Source: Sinomonas susongensis (GTDB lineage: Bacteria; Actinomycetota; Actinomycetes; Actinomycetales; Micrococcaceae). From it: a stretch of DNA of 64,000 bases. Shown here in pieces: positions 32,674-42,492 of the stretch. Numbering within the stretch: the first letter of the stretch is position 1; each line of letters starts with the position of its first letter. The stretch is from contig NZ_SSNH01000007.1 of assembly GCF_005877005.1 (NCBI RefSeq), forward strand, positions 186,001 to 250,000. Reading direction: 5' to 3'. Position numbers and translations under genes: made by a program. The notes under the pieces are model-generated. The model worked only from the letters and a program-made list of their open reading frames with translations. It searched no databases and was not told the origin of the DNA.

Positions 32674-34350
32674 ATGCTCGAGCCGGAGGCAGATCTCCTG
32701 CTGGTCAATGGCACGATCGACACGCTTGAGGATCGGGTCGGCCGCACCGACGCGCTGGCTGTTGTTGCGGGGAAGGTCGCGGCGGCCGGCGAGGAGGCCC
32801 TCGCACGCCGGGGCACCGGTACGCACGTGGTCGACCTTGAGGGCGCCTACGTCATGCCCGGTCTCCTCGACGTGCACAATCACTTCTTCCTCGCCGGGCA
32901 GATGGACCTCTTCGAGCTCGACGCCCCGCCCACGCTGAGTCTGTCCAAATTCCTCGAGGTCATCGCCGATTACGCCGCAACCCTGCCCGACGATGGTTGG
33001 GTTCTCGGGGGCAGTTGGGGCTCGGGGCTACTCAGCGAGATCAACACGTCGGAGGCTCTGGCCCGCCTGGACGCCGCAACTGGCGGACGGCCGGCTCTCC
33101 TTAAGGATGACTCGAAGCACAACCGCTGGGCGAGCTCCCGCGCCCTCGACCTTGCCGGGATCGGCCCGGACACGCCAAACCCGGCCGGGGGCCAGATCCT
33201 CCGCGGTACCTCAGGGCGCCCCACAGGCGCTCTCATCGAAGCAGGGGGCGTCCTCGTCGAGAGGGCCCTCGCACGGCTCCAGCCCATGCCCCCGGAATCA
33301 TTGGCGCGCTCGGCAGCCCGGGGCGTCGAACTCCTGCATTCCTATGGCATTACGGCGTTCCAGGACGCTGCAGCGTCACTTCAGACGATGCGGGCCCTGA
33401 AGGAGCTCGACGACGCGGGACAGCTGGATGCCTGGGTGGTCACGTCGATGCAGGCGAATGACTTCATCTTCGGCACGGATCCCCTCGGCGAGGGGATCAT
33501 CGGCCACCGCGAGGAAACGCGGTCTGAGCACCACCGGCCGGACTTTATCAAGATCTTCCTCGACGGGGTCCCGCCCGCTGGGACGGGGGCCTTCATGGAG
33601 CCCTATCTGGAGAGCGCGGGGTTCCCCCCGTGCCACTGCGGCTCGACGACGATGCGCCCGGACGAGCTGGAGAAGTGGCTTCTCAGCACCGCCGAGCGCG
33701 GGATCTCCGCCAAGATCCACTGCACGGGGGACGCCTCGGTCCGGCTCGTGTTGGACACCGTCCGGATAATCCGGGAGGCCGGCTTTTCCACGCCGCGCTA
33801 CCACATCGCCCATGGCCAGTTCGTTCATCCGGACGACGTCGTCCGCTTCGCCGAGCTCGACGTCACCGCCGACATCTCGCCCTCCCTGTGGTTCCCGGGC
33901 GTGATCTCGGAGGCGATCGCCACCGTCCTTCCTGCCGAGCGGGCCTCGAAGATGCAGCCCAACCGTTCGCTTCTGGACGCGGGCGCCCGACTGGCCGGCG
34001 GCTCCGACTGGCCGGTGAGCGTTTCGCCCAACGCGTGGGAGGCCATCTACGGTCTGGTCACACGCCAGGACCCCAGCGGCCAGTTCCCGGGAACCCTCTG
34101 GCCCGAGCAGGCCATCACCCTTGAGGAGGCGATCCGCGCCTACACCACCGACTCGGCCGAGGCCATGGGCCTTGCCGACATCGCCGGCTCGCTCGGCCCC
34201 GGAAGGTCCGCCGACTTCATCGTGCTCTCCGCCAACCCCCACGAAGTCCCCATCGATGGTGTGCGTCGCATCCGGGCGAGGCAGACCTGGTTCGCGGGGA
34301 GGAAGGTCTACGACGAGACCCACATGGCCGCCCCCGCCGCACGCCTCTGA
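32674..34350 (+). CDS. YtcJ-like metal-dependent amidohydrolase
   Basis: 558 residues, the length of the YtcJ/NfdA group of the amidohydrolase superfamily (N-substituted formamide deformylases and relatives). Metal-binding HxH in LLDVHNHFF (H68, H70), KIHCTGDASVR, YHIAHGQFVHPDD and the late Asp in GGSDWPVS (D445). Ends with the usual composite-domain strand (IRARQTWFAGRKVY). A consensus AGGAGG precedes the ATG. Probably hydrolyses an amide or formamide bond; the true substrate is unknown. Followed by an MFS gene that may export or import the substrate. Confidence 0.85.
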   Translation: MLEPEADLLLVNGTIDTLEDRVGRTDALAVVAGKVAAAGEEALARRGTGTHVVDLEGAYVMPGLLDVHNHFFLAGQMDLFELDAPPTLSLSKFLEVIADYAATLPDDGWVLGGSWGSGLLSEINTSEALARLDAATGGRPALLKDDSKHNRWASSRALDLAGIGPDTPNPAGGQILRGTSGRPTGALIEAGGVLVERALARLQPMPPESLARSAARGVELLHSYGITAFQDAAASLQTMRALKELDDAGQLDAWVVTSMQANDFIFGTDPLGEGIIGHREETRSEHHRPDFIKIFLDGVPPAGTGAFMEPYLESAGFPPCHCGSTTMRPDELEKWLLSTAERGISAKIHCTGDASVRLVLDTVRIIREAGFSTPRYHIAHGQFVHPDDVVRFAELDVTADISPSLWFPGVISEAIATVLPAERASKMQPNRSLLDAGARLAGGSDWPVSVSPNAWEAIYGLVTRQDPSGQFPGTLWPEQAITLEEAIRAYTTDSAEAMGLADIAGSLGPGRSADFIVLSANPHEVPIDGVRRIRARQTWFAGRKVYDETHMAAPAARL

Positions 34351-34420
34351 CGAATAAAGCATCGGCATCACCCGCACCACCCAAAACAAGTCCCTTCACC
34401 ACCCCCTGGAAGGCCCTCCC

Positions 34421-35653
34421 ATGACCAATCGCATCCCTTCCGCGCGCCCAAAGGCGGGCACCGACCGCGGAATCTATACCTTCATCGCGGTGTTCAGCGC
34501 CGTGCTTTATACGGTCCTGCTGATCGCGCCCGTGGTCGGCGGCAAGCTCGTCCAGCAGTTCGGTCTGACTCCGACCGAGCTGGGCAGCCTCTTCTCCCTT
34601 GAGCTCGGCTCGTTCAGCCTGGCCACCGTGCCCGCCTACCTCTGGTTGCGGCGCGTGAACATCGTCAAGGCCACCTACGTGTTCACCGCGGTGGTCATCG
34701 CCGGGAACCTGGTCTCCGGCTTCATGACCAGCTTCCCCGTGCTCGTGGCGGTGCGGGTCGTCACCGCTCTGGCCGCGGGCTCCATCACCGTGGTGCTGCT
34801 GACCCTCAGCGGGAAGACCTCGAACCCCAGCCGCGCATTCGGGATCTTCGTCGTCTTCCAGCTGATCATGGGAGCGATCATCCTCTCCGTCTTTCCAATC
34901 GTCTTCGCCAATGCGCCGGTGAGCGCCATCTACTGGACCCTCGCCGGACTCGCTGTGTGCTGCCTTCCCTTCGTCCGCCTGATCGACGGGCAGGCACTCC
35001 GGAAGGCACCGGCCGCGGCAGTCCCGGCAGCGGGGGAGCGGTTGCGCACCCTGCACGCCGGCAAGTTCGTCACCGGCCTCGCCGCCGTGCTGCTGTTCTA
35101 CATCGGGCTCAGCGGCGTCTGGTCCTTCATGGCGCAGATCGCAGGCGCCTCCGGGATCGGGCTGTCAGCGGCCAGTCTCGTCCTCGCCCTCGCCACCGTC
35201 CCGGGCATCATCTCCTCGCTCGTCGCGACCCTGCTCGGAGACAGCCCGTACCGGCGGACCTTCCTGCTCGCCGGATACCTGGGTCTCGGGGCAAGCATCG
35301 CGCTCCTGTTCGGCACACCCGGCCTCCTGCAGTTCGCCATCGCAGCCATGGTCTTCAAGTTCGCCTGGACCTTCATCCTCCCTTACCTGCTCTCTTCGCT
35401 TTCCGACCTCGGCGACGGTGGGCACGTAATGAACACGACCAACCTCATGATCGGTTCGGGGTTCGCGATCGGCCCGATCCTCAGCGGGGTCCTCATTCAG
35501 TCCTCGGGCGGATTCACCTCGATGCTCGCAGTAGCAGTGACCGCCGTCGTCCTCTCCCTCATCGGAGCGATGACGATCCAGACCAAGCGACAGAAGAGGG
35601 CGGCTCTCGCTCCTGCAACCCAGCCGACGAGAGCAGACGCCACGGGCATGTGA
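34421..35653 (+). CDS. MFS transporter
   Basis: Inner-membrane protein of 410 residues with about 12 hydrophobic segments and a longer central loop near residues 185-210, the 6+6 layout of the major facilitator superfamily. The basic pieces LWLRRVN and GDSPYRR lie in cytoplasmic loops. No binding-site motif points to a substrate. It lies 70 bp after the amidohydrolase on the same strand, so the pair may form one transcription unit. Confidence 0.85.
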   Translation: MTNRIPSARPKAGTDRGIYTFIAVFSAVLYTVLLIAPVVGGKLVQQFGLTPTELGSLFSLELGSFSLATVPAYLWLRRVNIVKATYVFTAVVIAGNLVSGFMTSFPVLVAVRVVTALAAGSITVVLLTLSGKTSNPSRAFGIFVVFQLIMGAIILSVFPIVFANAPVSAIYWTLAGLAVCCLPFVRLIDGQALRKAPAAAVPAAGERLRTLHAGKFVTGLAAVLLFYIGLSGVWSFMAQIAGASGIGLSAASLVLALATVPGIISSLVATLLGDSPYRRTFLLAGYLGLGASIALLFGTPGLLQFAIAAMVFKFAWTFILPYLLSSLSDLGDGGHVMNTTNLMIGSGFAIGPILSGVLIQSSGGFTSMLAVAVTAVVLSLIGAMTIQTKRQKRAALAPATQPTRADATGM

Positions 35654-35712
35654 GCGACGGCGCCCACCCTTACAAAGGCGGATCCACTTCACTGCTCAAC
35701 CCGCCAAGCCCA

Positions 35713-35763
35713 AGCCAGTAGGACCCTCCCTGAAATCTTGCACAGGGCAGGGTCCTACTGGCT
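35713..35763. repeat. 15-bp perfect inverted repeat (hairpin)
   Basis: AGCCAGTAGGACCCT (35713-35727) and AGGGTCCTACTGGCT (35749-35763), with an inner CCCTG/CAGGG extension in the 21-bp loop. It could act as a bidirectional terminator for the convergent genes, but there is no T-run. A related broken copy (CAGTAGGAGGCAGGGGTCCTGG) follows directly, which suggests an insertion-sequence end rather than a terminator. Confidence 0.6.
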
Positions 35764-35797
35764 CTCGTCAGTAGGAGGCAGGGGTCCTGGCTGTCGG

Positions 35798-35848
35798 TCA
35801 GCTGCTGATGATCTGGGGTTGGCCGAGGTGCTTGAGGCCGTTGCCAAC
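35798..35848 (-). pseudogene. Possible C-terminal scrap of a transposase
   Basis: A minus-strand frame reads VGNGLKHLGQPQIISS then TGA, with a stop just upstream, and lies about 35 bp inside the inverted repeat. The composition and position suggest the tail of a lost transposase, but 16 residues are too few to name a family. Confidence 0.25.
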
Positions 35849-35950
35849 CTAGGCAGTAAGTCTGCCGAAAATGGGCGGCCATCTGCAGGTATTGGCGGAT
35901 AGTGGGTCGCGATCGTGCACACTCGCCCCAGCCCGTGACGCGACGAGGTC

Positions 35951-37093
35951 TCAGGCTCTCTCGAGCTCTCGATCGCCCGCCCATGTCAGGACGCGGTGAC
36001 CACACCATTCGAAGACCGTATCGAACCCCACGGCGCGCGAGATCTTCTCGACGTACACGGCCACCCCGCGGCCGGTCTCGTCGTCGCCGTGCGGGTGGGG
36101 GATCCCTTCCGTGTCGATCCAGCAGGGCACGAAGCCCGCTGAGGCGAGGCGGCCGCCGTGGAAGGTCGTCGTGGCGATGATCGTGTTCCGGCTCTCCGGG
36201 TGGAAGGGGTAGGTGGGCATGTCTGGGTCTGGGGCGAAGCCAAACATCCGCACCCGCCTTGCCGCCCACTCCATTCGTTCGGCTGAGTCGCCGCCTACCG
36301 GAGTCAGGGCGCGGGTGACGGTGACGAAGTTGCCCAGCCCGTGGAAGATCGGCGCGCCCTTGTACCACTCGATGCCACGCATGATGTGCGCATGGTGGCC
36401 GATGACGACGTCGGCCCCGGCGTCGATCGCGGCGTGAGAGAGCGGACGCTCGTAGTCAGCGAGGATCGCGGGCGTGTGGCCGATGCCCTTGTGCAGGGCG
36501 ACGACTACGACGTCCACTTCCTCGCGGAGCGTGCGGATGTCACGCTGCATGGCGAGCTGGCTCTCCGGCGCGACGAACGTGTAGATGGTCGGTGGGCCCC
36601 CAGGCGTCGCGGATTCGAGTTCGTAGTGGGTGAGCACCTTGACGTACGCGGCGCCCGCCTTCTGGGACGCGGCCCACGAGTCCTTCGGCCCGACGCAGTT
36701 GTAGCTGAGGACGCCGACCCTGGTCCCGGACCTCTCGATGATCGCAGGAGCCTTTGCGGCGGCGAGGCTCGCGCCGCCGCCGGCGGTGATGAGTCCGGCC
36801 TTGCGTGAGTACTCGATGGTGTCGAGGACCCCTTCGGTGCCGACGTCGAAGAAGTGGTTCCCGGCGAGAGTCACAACGTCGAACCCCGCCTCGGCGACTG
36901 CGGTGAGGGCTTCGGGGTCCGCGGGGGGAGCCGGCACGTCGGTGCTCGACTGGATCGTGGCGTACGAGTGGGGGACCTCGATGTGGCCGATCGCGACGTC
37001 CGCCTCCCGCAGGATCGGGGCGCTGGGGGCGAAGAACGAGGCCGGGTTGGGCTCGTCGAGGACGAGGTCGCCCACGGCTGCAATGGTGATCAT
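35951..37093 (-). CDS. CapA-family (PGA_cap) metallophosphoesterase-like protein
   Basis: 380 residues, no signal peptide. Metallophosphoesterase-type motifs in order: VGDLVLDEP, TLAGNHFFDVG (Asn/His), VALHKGIGHT, and GHHAHIMRG (His-rich metal site). Named after CapA/PgsA of poly-gamma-glutamate capsule synthesis, but here there is no capB/capC ligase and no membrane anchor. Its neighbours are an alpha/beta-hydrolase-domain gene (4-base overlap) and an Opp-type importer, so a catabolic phosphoesterase or amide-cleaving role is more likely. A paralogue sits at 52.9 kb in the sister module. Confidence 0.8.
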   Translation of the reverse strand: MITIAAVGDLVLDEPNPASFFAPSAPILREADVAIGHIEVPHSYATIQSSTDVPAPPADPEALTAVAEAGFDVVTLAGNHFFDVGTEGVLDTIEYSRKAGLITAGGGASLAAAKAPAIIERSGTRVGVLSYNCVGPKDSWAASQKAGAAYVKVLTHYELESATPGGPPTIYTFVAPESQLAMQRDIRTLREEVDVVVVALHKGIGHTPAILADYERPLSHAAIDAGADVVIGHHAHIMRGIEWYKGAPIFHGLGNFVTVTRALTPVGGDSAERMEWAARRVRMFGFAPDPDMPTYPFHPESRNTIIATTTFHGGRLASAGFVPCWIDTEGIPHPHGDDETGRGVAVYVEKISRAVGFDTVFEWCGHRVLTWAGDRELERA

Positions 37094-38520
37094 GAGGCCA
37101 CCTTCTCCCGGCGCGCTTCGAGGAGCTCGTCGGCTTCTTCACGGAGAAGGAAGCCCTCCTCGACGAGCCGCTCGGTGCTCGCGCTGTAGTTACTCACATA
37201 ATCCTCCTCGGACGCGTAGAGCCCGGCCAGCGTCTCCGGCGTGAACGGGACCATGTGCGGGATCATTGCCGCGACCTTCTCCGGGCTCCCCATCGGCGCC
37301 CACTCGGGTGGGAGGCAGTACCCCGGAGCCGGGGTGCTGTGCGGGGCGTAGGCGGCCCTCGGCACCTCGACCCACGGGGTGCGGACACCCCCGAGGACGT
37401 TGCCGAACTCGTCGCGGGCGAGGGGCATCCTCGAGCTCACTGCTGATTCGTCGGCGAAGGCGAAGCGCTCCGCCCTGGGTGCGGCAGTGCCGCTCGTGAT
37501 CCACTCATCGAGGCGCTGGTAGAGGGCCCGCACGATGAAGTCCATGCGGGCGTCGCTCGGTTCCTCGTTGATCCTGTTGGGGGAGGCCTCGCCGCCTGCC
37601 GCCAGCCACTGCTCCGTGTTGGTCAGCGCCGAGTCGTTGTCGATCGCAGCGTGCGACGTGCCGGCAATCTCGTAGAGGCGGTAAGGGTCCTCGGGGCTGT
37701 CGCTGTCGGGGCGGAGGCTGTCGCGGTGCGTCTCCGCCTCGAATTCGCTGAGCACCTCGAAGATCGGCACGCCGTGGCCGAAGATGGTGCGACGCGGATC
37801 GTCGGCGGGGAGGGGAAGGCTCTGGGCCGAGAGCGGGGGGTAGCCTGCGAGGCCGGCTGATCCGGAGGAGATCCCGACGACGTAGCCGTCCACGGCGGGA
37901 CGGCCGTCCGCGAGCCTGTACAGCTCGTGGAAGCCATCCTGAGCGAAGACGCGGCAGAAGCTGCCCGTGGCCGACCAGCCGGACATGACCAGGCGGGTGA
38001 CCTCGCCGAGGGCCAATCCGCCGATGCCCAGCGCCCCGCTCCGCAGCGCGACCGCGACCTGGCCGAGGATGTCGTAGCCGAGGCCGTCGGCTGGAATGCA
38101 TACGGCCCCGTACCGCTCAGGCTCAATGCGCTCTCGCAGCTGCTTCGAGACCTGCTTCGCCTGGGTGACACCGACCCATGTGTGGCCGTTGCGCAGGATC
38201 CAGGGGTGGATGGTGCGCCACGTGACGCCGCGGTCGAGGTTGGGGTGCAGGGGCTCGAGCTGGACGGCGCCGCTCGCCCGGGCCGGGTCGGCCGGGCGCC
38301 GTGTCAGGACCCTCGTCGTGTAGGGGTGCGCGCTCTTCCGGAAGGGGACGAGGCCCAGATCGTCGTCGTAGGCCCATTCGTAGGCGGTGCCGGAGAGAAG
38401 GTATTCCTCCTCAACGTAACCCCATTGATCGAGAGCGATGCCGTGTCCGGAAGGAAGGAAGCTCGTCCCGAACGGCAGCGAGTCCGGGGTGATGGCGAGA
38501 GGTCTGACGTCGAATGTCAC
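37090..38520 (-). CDS. Alpha/beta-hydrolase-domain protein (Abhydrolase_10-like)
   Basis: 476 residues of a poorly characterised alpha/beta-hydrolase group. Conserved pieces: YTTRVLTRRPADP, EPLHPNLDRGVTWRTIHPWI, the nucleophile elbow LVMSGWSATGSFCR (S183), VPIFEVLSEFEAETHR, YRLYEIAGTSHAAI with a probable catalytic His, and DEFGNVLGGVRTPWVEVP. No signal peptide, so cytoplasmic. GTG start overlapping the ABC ATPase stop by 4 bases; its stop overlaps the CapA-like gene. Very similar in layout to the protein starting at 62728. Confidence 0.8.
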   Translation of the reverse strand: MTFDVRPLAITPDSLPFGTSFLPSGHGIALDQWGYVEEEYLLSGTAYEWAYDDDLGLVPFRKSAHPYTTRVLTRRPADPARASGAVQLEPLHPNLDRGVTWRTIHPWILRNGHTWVGVTQAKQVSKQLRERIEPERYGAVCIPADGLGYDILGQVAVALRSGALGIGGLALGEVTRLVMSGWSATGSFCRVFAQDGFHELYRLADGRPAVDGYVVGISSGSAGLAGYPPLSAQSLPLPADDPRRTIFGHGVPIFEVLSEFEAETHRDSLRPDSDSPEDPYRLYEIAGTSHAAIDNDSALTNTEQWLAAGGEASPNRINEEPSDARMDFIVRALYQRLDEWITSGTAAPRAERFAFADESAVSSRMPLARDEFGNVLGGVRTPWVEVPRAAYAPHSTPAPGYCLPPEWAPMGSPEKVAAMIPHMVPFTPETLAGLYASEEDYVSNYSASTERLVEEGFLLREEADELLEARREKVAS

Positions 38521-39464
38521 GAGTGGTTCGCAGCCTTTCCTAGGGTCATTCGTTCGGGAAGCCGGCCTTCGTCCCCGACCGCATTGGACTTGGTCCCTGC
38601 GGTGCGCAGGGCGCGCTCGGCGTGCCGGGCCTCCCGTCGCTGGCGCTGCCGGGCGGGGTCCGGGACTGGAGCGGCTGCGAGGAGCGCGCGCGTGTACGGA
38701 TGCTGTGGCCGCTCGTACACCTCGCGCGACGTGCCCTCCTCGATGATCTGCCCCTTATTGAGCACGGCCACACGGTCGGAGACGTGCCGTACGACCGTGA
38801 GGTCGTGGGCGATGAACAGGTAGCTCAGCCCGAATTCCTTCTGGAGGTCCGTCATGAGGTTGAGCACCTGCGCTTGGATCGAGAGGTCGAGTGCGCTCAC
38901 GGGCTCGTCGCAGATCACGAGGCGGGGCCGGAGCATGAGGGCGCGGGCGATCGCGATCCGCTGGCGCTGGCCGCCCGAGAAGGTCGCAGGGTACCGGGCG
39001 CCGTCTTCGGCGCGCAGGCCGACGCGCTCAAGCATCGCTGAGGCCTCGCGGCGGGCGTCGGCGCGGTCGGAGCCGTGCGAGAGCAGGGGCTCCGCGAGCG
39101 AGTACCCGATGGTCTTCGTGGGGTCGAGCGAGCTGTAGGGGTCTTGGAACACGACTTGGAGCGACGAGCTGAACTCGCGGCGCTCCTTGCGCCCGAGGTT
39201 CCCGAGCTCGTGCCCGTCGAAGCAGATGCTGCCCTCGGTCACCGGTGCGAGGCCGAGGACGGCACGGCCGATCGTCGTCTTCCCCGAGCCGGACTCGCCC
39301 ACGAGGCCGAGGGTCTCGCCCTCGTGGATGGTCAGGCTCACGCCGTCGACGGCGCGGCGGGTCTGCTTTCTCCCCATCCGGTACTCAACGGCGAGGTCGC
39401 GGATCTCGAGCAAGGGGTGGGTGCCCGTAGCGCTGCCGGCTTCGGGCGAGGGAGAGCGGTTCAT
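38517..39464 (-). CDS. Oligopeptide/dipeptide-type ABC transporter ATP-binding protein (OppF/DppF-like)
   Basis: 315-residue ATPase. Walker [11 protein letters not shown]-loop [12 protein letters not shown], signature [15 protein letters not shown], Walker [14 protein letters not shown]-loop IAHDL, and the family extension [18 protein letters not shown]. The C-terminal cysteine cluster seen in many OppD/F proteins is lacking. The ATG at 39464 overlaps the preceding fusion gene stop (ATGA). It energises the module A importer together with the ATPase half of the fusion protein. Confidence 0.9.
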   Translation of the reverse strand: MNRSPSPEAGSATGTHPLLEIRDLAVEYRMGRKQTRRAVDGVSLTIHEGETLGLVGESGSGKTTIGRAVLGLAPVTEGSICFDGHELGNLGRKERREFSSSLQVVFQDPYSSLDPTKTIGYSLAEPLLSHGSDRADARREASAMLERVGLRAEDGARYPATFSGGQRQRIAIARALMLRPRLVICDEPVSALDLSIQAQVLNLMTDLQKEFGLSYLFIAHDLTVVRHVSDRVAVLNKGQIIEEGTSREVYERPQHPYTRALLAAAPVPDPARQRQRREARHAERALRTAGTKSNAVGDEGRLPERMTLGKAANHS

Positions 39465-41479
39465 CGGACGGCCTCCGGCACGAGTCGGCCTTCCGGCATG
39501 AGCTGGTCGGTGTGGATGCAGCGCGAGGCGCGTTCTTCGCCCACCTTGAGGAGCGGGACAGGAGCCGCGAGACAGTCCTCGGTCGCGAAGCGGCAGCGGG
39601 CCGCGAAGTGGCATCCCGTGGGCCAGTCTTTGGGGCGCGGGACGCTTCCGGGGATCGCGGGCAGCGGCTCGCCCTCGACGGCGAGGTGCGGGCTTGCCTC
39701 GAGGAGCGCCTTCGTGTATGGGTGCAGGGGGAGCTGGAACACCCGGTTGATGTCCGCGGTCTCGACGATCTGCCCCGCGTACATGACCAGCGCGCGATCG
39801 CACAGGTCGGCGACGACGCCCCAGTCATGCGTGACGAGGAGCACGGCTATGCCGTTCTTCGCCTGGAGCGAGCGGAGCAAGTCGAGGATCTCGGCCTGGA
39901 CGGTGACGTCGAGCGCCGTGGTGGGCTCGTCCGCGATGAGCAGCTTGGGGTCGCCCGCGATCGCGGCCGCGATCGCTACGCGCTGCGCCTGGCCTCCTGA
40001 GATCTGGTGCGGGTAGCGCTTGGCGACGACCTCCGGATCCGGGATGTTGACGGCCGTGATGAGTTCGACGGCGCGCTTCCGCGCAGCCGCGCGGCTCACC
40101 CTCTTGTTCTTCATGCGGGCATGCGAGCGCACCACCTCGGCGAGCTGGTCGCCGATCGTGAAGGAGGGATCGAGCGCAACCATCGGCTCCTGCGAGATGA
40201 GCGCGATCTCCGTGCCGCGGAAGCGGCGCTTCTCCCGCTCGGGAAGCCCGGAGATCTCGTGGCCCTCGAGGGACACGCTGCCACCTGTGATCCGGCCGAC
40301 CCGCTTCAGGAGGCCGAGCACCGAGAGTGCCGTGACGGTCTTGCCGCTCCCAGACTCGCCGACGAGGCCCACGCACTCGCCGCGGAAGATGTCGAAGGAG
40401 ACGTTCTCCACCACCGTCGTGGCGGCGTCGTCCGCGCCGAAGGCCACGGTGAGACCGCGGACGGAAAGGAGCGCGGCGCTGTTTGGCCCTTCAAGGAGTG
40501 CCGCGGTGGCGTCTCGGACGACGGCGGCTGCCGGCTTCTGATCGGCAGTGGCACCGCGGCGCCTGGCCAGTCGCGTCCTGCCGGTTGCCGTTTTGGCCCG
40601 CTCCGAGGTCGCATCGCGGACGACGTCGCCGAGGAGGCCGAACGCGAGCACGGTGATCGCGATGACCCCGCCGCTGGGCACGAGGAGCCAGGGATTGGTC
40701 TGGATGACGGTCGCTGCGTCGCCGACCATGCCGCCCCAGGTCGGCGCTGGCGGCGGGACGCCGAGGCCGAGGTAGCTCAGGCCCGTCTGCACGCCGAGGG
40801 AGATCGCGGCGAAGATCGAGACGTGCACGATGATCGCACCTGAGGTGCGCGGCAGCACGTGCCGGACGGCGATCTGGGCGGGGCCGAGGCCGATCACCCG
40901 CGCCGCGTCGATGTAGAGCTCCTCCCGCACGGAAAGGACGTTGCCCCGGACTACGCGGATGAGGCCCGACGAGCCGAGCAGGCCGAAGACGATCATGGCC
41001 GCGGTCATGTTGCGGTTGAAAATCGTTAGGACGGCCAGGAGGATGATGATCACCGGGATCGACATGGCGACGTCGATCACGCGTGAGATCACACGGTCCA
41101 CGCGGCCACCGGCGTAGCCCGCGAGCAGGCCGAACGGAACGGCGACGATGAGCAGTACGACGACGGCGGTTAGCACCCCGCCGAGCGAGTAGGCGCCGCC
41201 GTAGAGGAGCCGGCTCAGGACGTCCCGTCCCAGCATGTCCGTGCCCAGGAGGTGGGCCGCGTTGGGGCCTTTCCCGATCGCGTGCAGGTCTTGGAACAGC
41301 GGATCGTGCGGCGCGATCCACGGTGCAATCGCGCACGCAACGACAACGATCGCGAGGTAGATGAGGCAGGCGAGTCCGACGGGGGTCCGCAGGATCGCGT
41401 GGATGACGCCAGCCGGAGCTGCGCCGGCGCCTCCCGCGGAGGGACCCGCGGAGTTCTCGGTCGAGGTGGCGATGGTCAT
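39461..41479 (-). CDS. Fused ABC permease (OppC-like) and ATP-binding protein (OppD-like)
   Basis: 672 residues. The N-terminal half (~1-300) is an OppC/DppC permease with [23 protein letters not shown] and the EAA loop [24 protein letters not shown] basic linker (~300-330) leads to a complete OppD-type ATPase with [44 protein letters not shown] and a C-terminal cysteine region ([14 protein letters not shown]) typical of OppD/F. The sister importer carries the same fusion. The ATG at 41479 overlaps the upstream permease stop. Confidence 0.9.
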   Translation of the reverse strand: MTIATSTENSAGPSAGGAGAAPAGVIHAILRTPVGLACLIYLAIVVVACAIAPWIAPHDPLFQDLHAIGKGPNAAHLLGTDMLGRDVLSRLLYGGAYSLGGVLTAVVVLLIVAVPFGLLAGYAGGRVDRVISRVIDVAMSIPVIIILLAVLTIFNRNMTAAMIVFGLLGSSGLIRVVRGNVLSVREELYIDAARVIGLGPAQIAVRHVLPRTSGAIIVHVSIFAAISLGVQTGLSYLGLGVPPPAPTWGGMVGDAATVIQTNPWLLVPSGGVIAITVLAFGLLGDVVRDATSERAKTATGRTRLARRRGATADQKPAAAVVRDATAALLEGPNSAALLSVRGLTVAFGADDAATTVVENVSFDIFRGECVGLVGESGSGKTVTALSVLGLLKRVGRITGGSVSLEGHEISGLPEREKRRFRGTEIALISQEPMVALDPSFTIGDQLAEVVRSHARMKNKRVSRAAARKRAVELITAVNIPDPEVVAKRYPHQISGGQAQRVAIAAAIAGDPKLLIADEPTTALDVTVQAEILDLLRSLQAKNGIAVLLVTHDWGVVADLCDRALVMYAGQIVETADINRVFQLPLHPYTKALLEASPHLAVEGEPLPAIPGSVPRPKDWPTGCHFAARCRFATEDCLAAPVPLLKVGEERASRCIHTDQLMPEGRLVPEAVR

Positions 41480-42417
41480 GCTGTCCGCACTTTCGGATTG
41501 AGGAGGCCGTAGGCAATGTCGACGCAGAGGTTGACGACGATGACGATGACGGTGAAGTACAGGGCCACGCCCTCGATGACCGGCAGATCGTGGTCGAGGG
41601 TGGCCTGCGTCGCGAGGCTGCCCATGCCGGGCAGGACGAAGACGTTCTCGACGAACACCGTCGCATCCAGGCTCGCAATCGCGTGGATTCCGATGACGCT
41701 CGCGACCGGGATCGAGGCGTTCCGGAGCGCGTGCTTGAGCAGGACCGACCACTCGGAGACTCCGGAGGCACGGAAGGTGCGGACGTAGTCGCGGTCGAGG
41801 ACGTCGAGCACTGCCGAACGCGTCTGCTTCGCGATGGTGGCGATCCCCGCCAGGCTCAGAGCGCAGACCGGCAGGACGAGCCCCACAATCCAGTAGAACG
41901 GCGAGGTCATGAGGGGGGTGTAGCCCGTGGCGGGAAAGACCCTGAGCTTCACCGCGAAGAGCGTCACAAGGACGACGGCGACCCAGAAGTTTGGCAGCGC
42001 GAGCCCGGCGAGGGAGAGCGTGTCCACCACGCGGCCCAGAAACCCACCCCGCACGGCGCTGAGCATTCCGAACCCAATCCCGACGACCATGCAGAACAGC
42101 GTCGAGAGCGAGACCAGCGAGAGGGTTACCGGCAGGCGTTCCGCGAGTGTCGTGACGACCGGCTCGCCGCTGTAGAGGGACGTCCCGAGGTCCCCGTGGA
42201 ACACGCCGGAGAGCCAATGGAAGTACTGCGCGTACCACGGCTGGTCCAGCCCGAGCTTATCGCGGAGGGCCGCGACCGCGTCCGGGGTCGCGTCGACGCC
42301 CAGAATGGTCTGGGCGGGGTCGCCCGGAACGAGCGACCCCAGCACGAAGACCACAAGGGACACGACCAGCAGCAGCGGGATCGACATCAGCAGGCGCCGA
42401 AGGATGAGCTGGGTCAT
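41476..42417 (-). CDS. ABC transporter permease (OppB/DppB-like)
   Basis: Integral membrane subunit of 313 residues with six hydrophobic segments. N-terminal LILRRLLMSIPLLLVVSLVVF, the PGDPA loop, HGDLGTSLYSGEPV, and the EAA coupling loop YVRTFRASGVSEWSVLLKHALRNA typical of BPD_transp_1 OppB proteins. Ends LLNPKVRTA. It pairs with the permease half of the next gene. Starts 75 bp after the lipoprotein gene. Confidence 0.92.
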   Translation of the reverse strand: MTQLILRRLLMSIPLLLVVSLVVFVLGSLVPGDPAQTILGVDATPDAVAALRDKLGLDQPWYAQYFHWLSGVFHGDLGTSLYSGEPVVTTLAERLPVTLSLVSLSTLFCMVVGIGFGMLSAVRGGFLGRVVDTLSLAGLALPNFWVAVVLVTLFAVKLRVFPATGYTPLMTSPFYWIVGLVLPVCALSLAGIATIAKQTRSAVLDVLDRDYVRTFRASGVSEWSVLLKHALRNASIPVASVIGIHAIASLDATVFVENVFVLPGMGSLATQATLDHDLPVIEGVALYFTVIVIVVNLCVDIAYGLLNPKVRTA

Positions 42418-42492
42418 GGTGGAGACTTCATTTCCTCAGTGAATTCGTCATCGGATATTTCTCGGACGCCGCGGCAGCCGCAGGGCGGGCGG

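Larger units (their letters stand above)
35654..35950. other. 297-bp intergenic stretch with a long inverted repeat and a possible transposase scar
   Basis: Lies between the convergent MFS and CapA-like genes. It holds the hairpin at 35713-35763 and a 16-codon minus-strand fragment at 35798-35848. No other supported gene. Confidence 0.5.

Noticed and set aside
39461-42238. Reading the fused transporter gene as 925 residues
   Set aside because: The extra N-terminal ~253 residues lie in another frame of the OppB permease; the ATG at 41479 gives a normal permease start overlapping the upstream stop.
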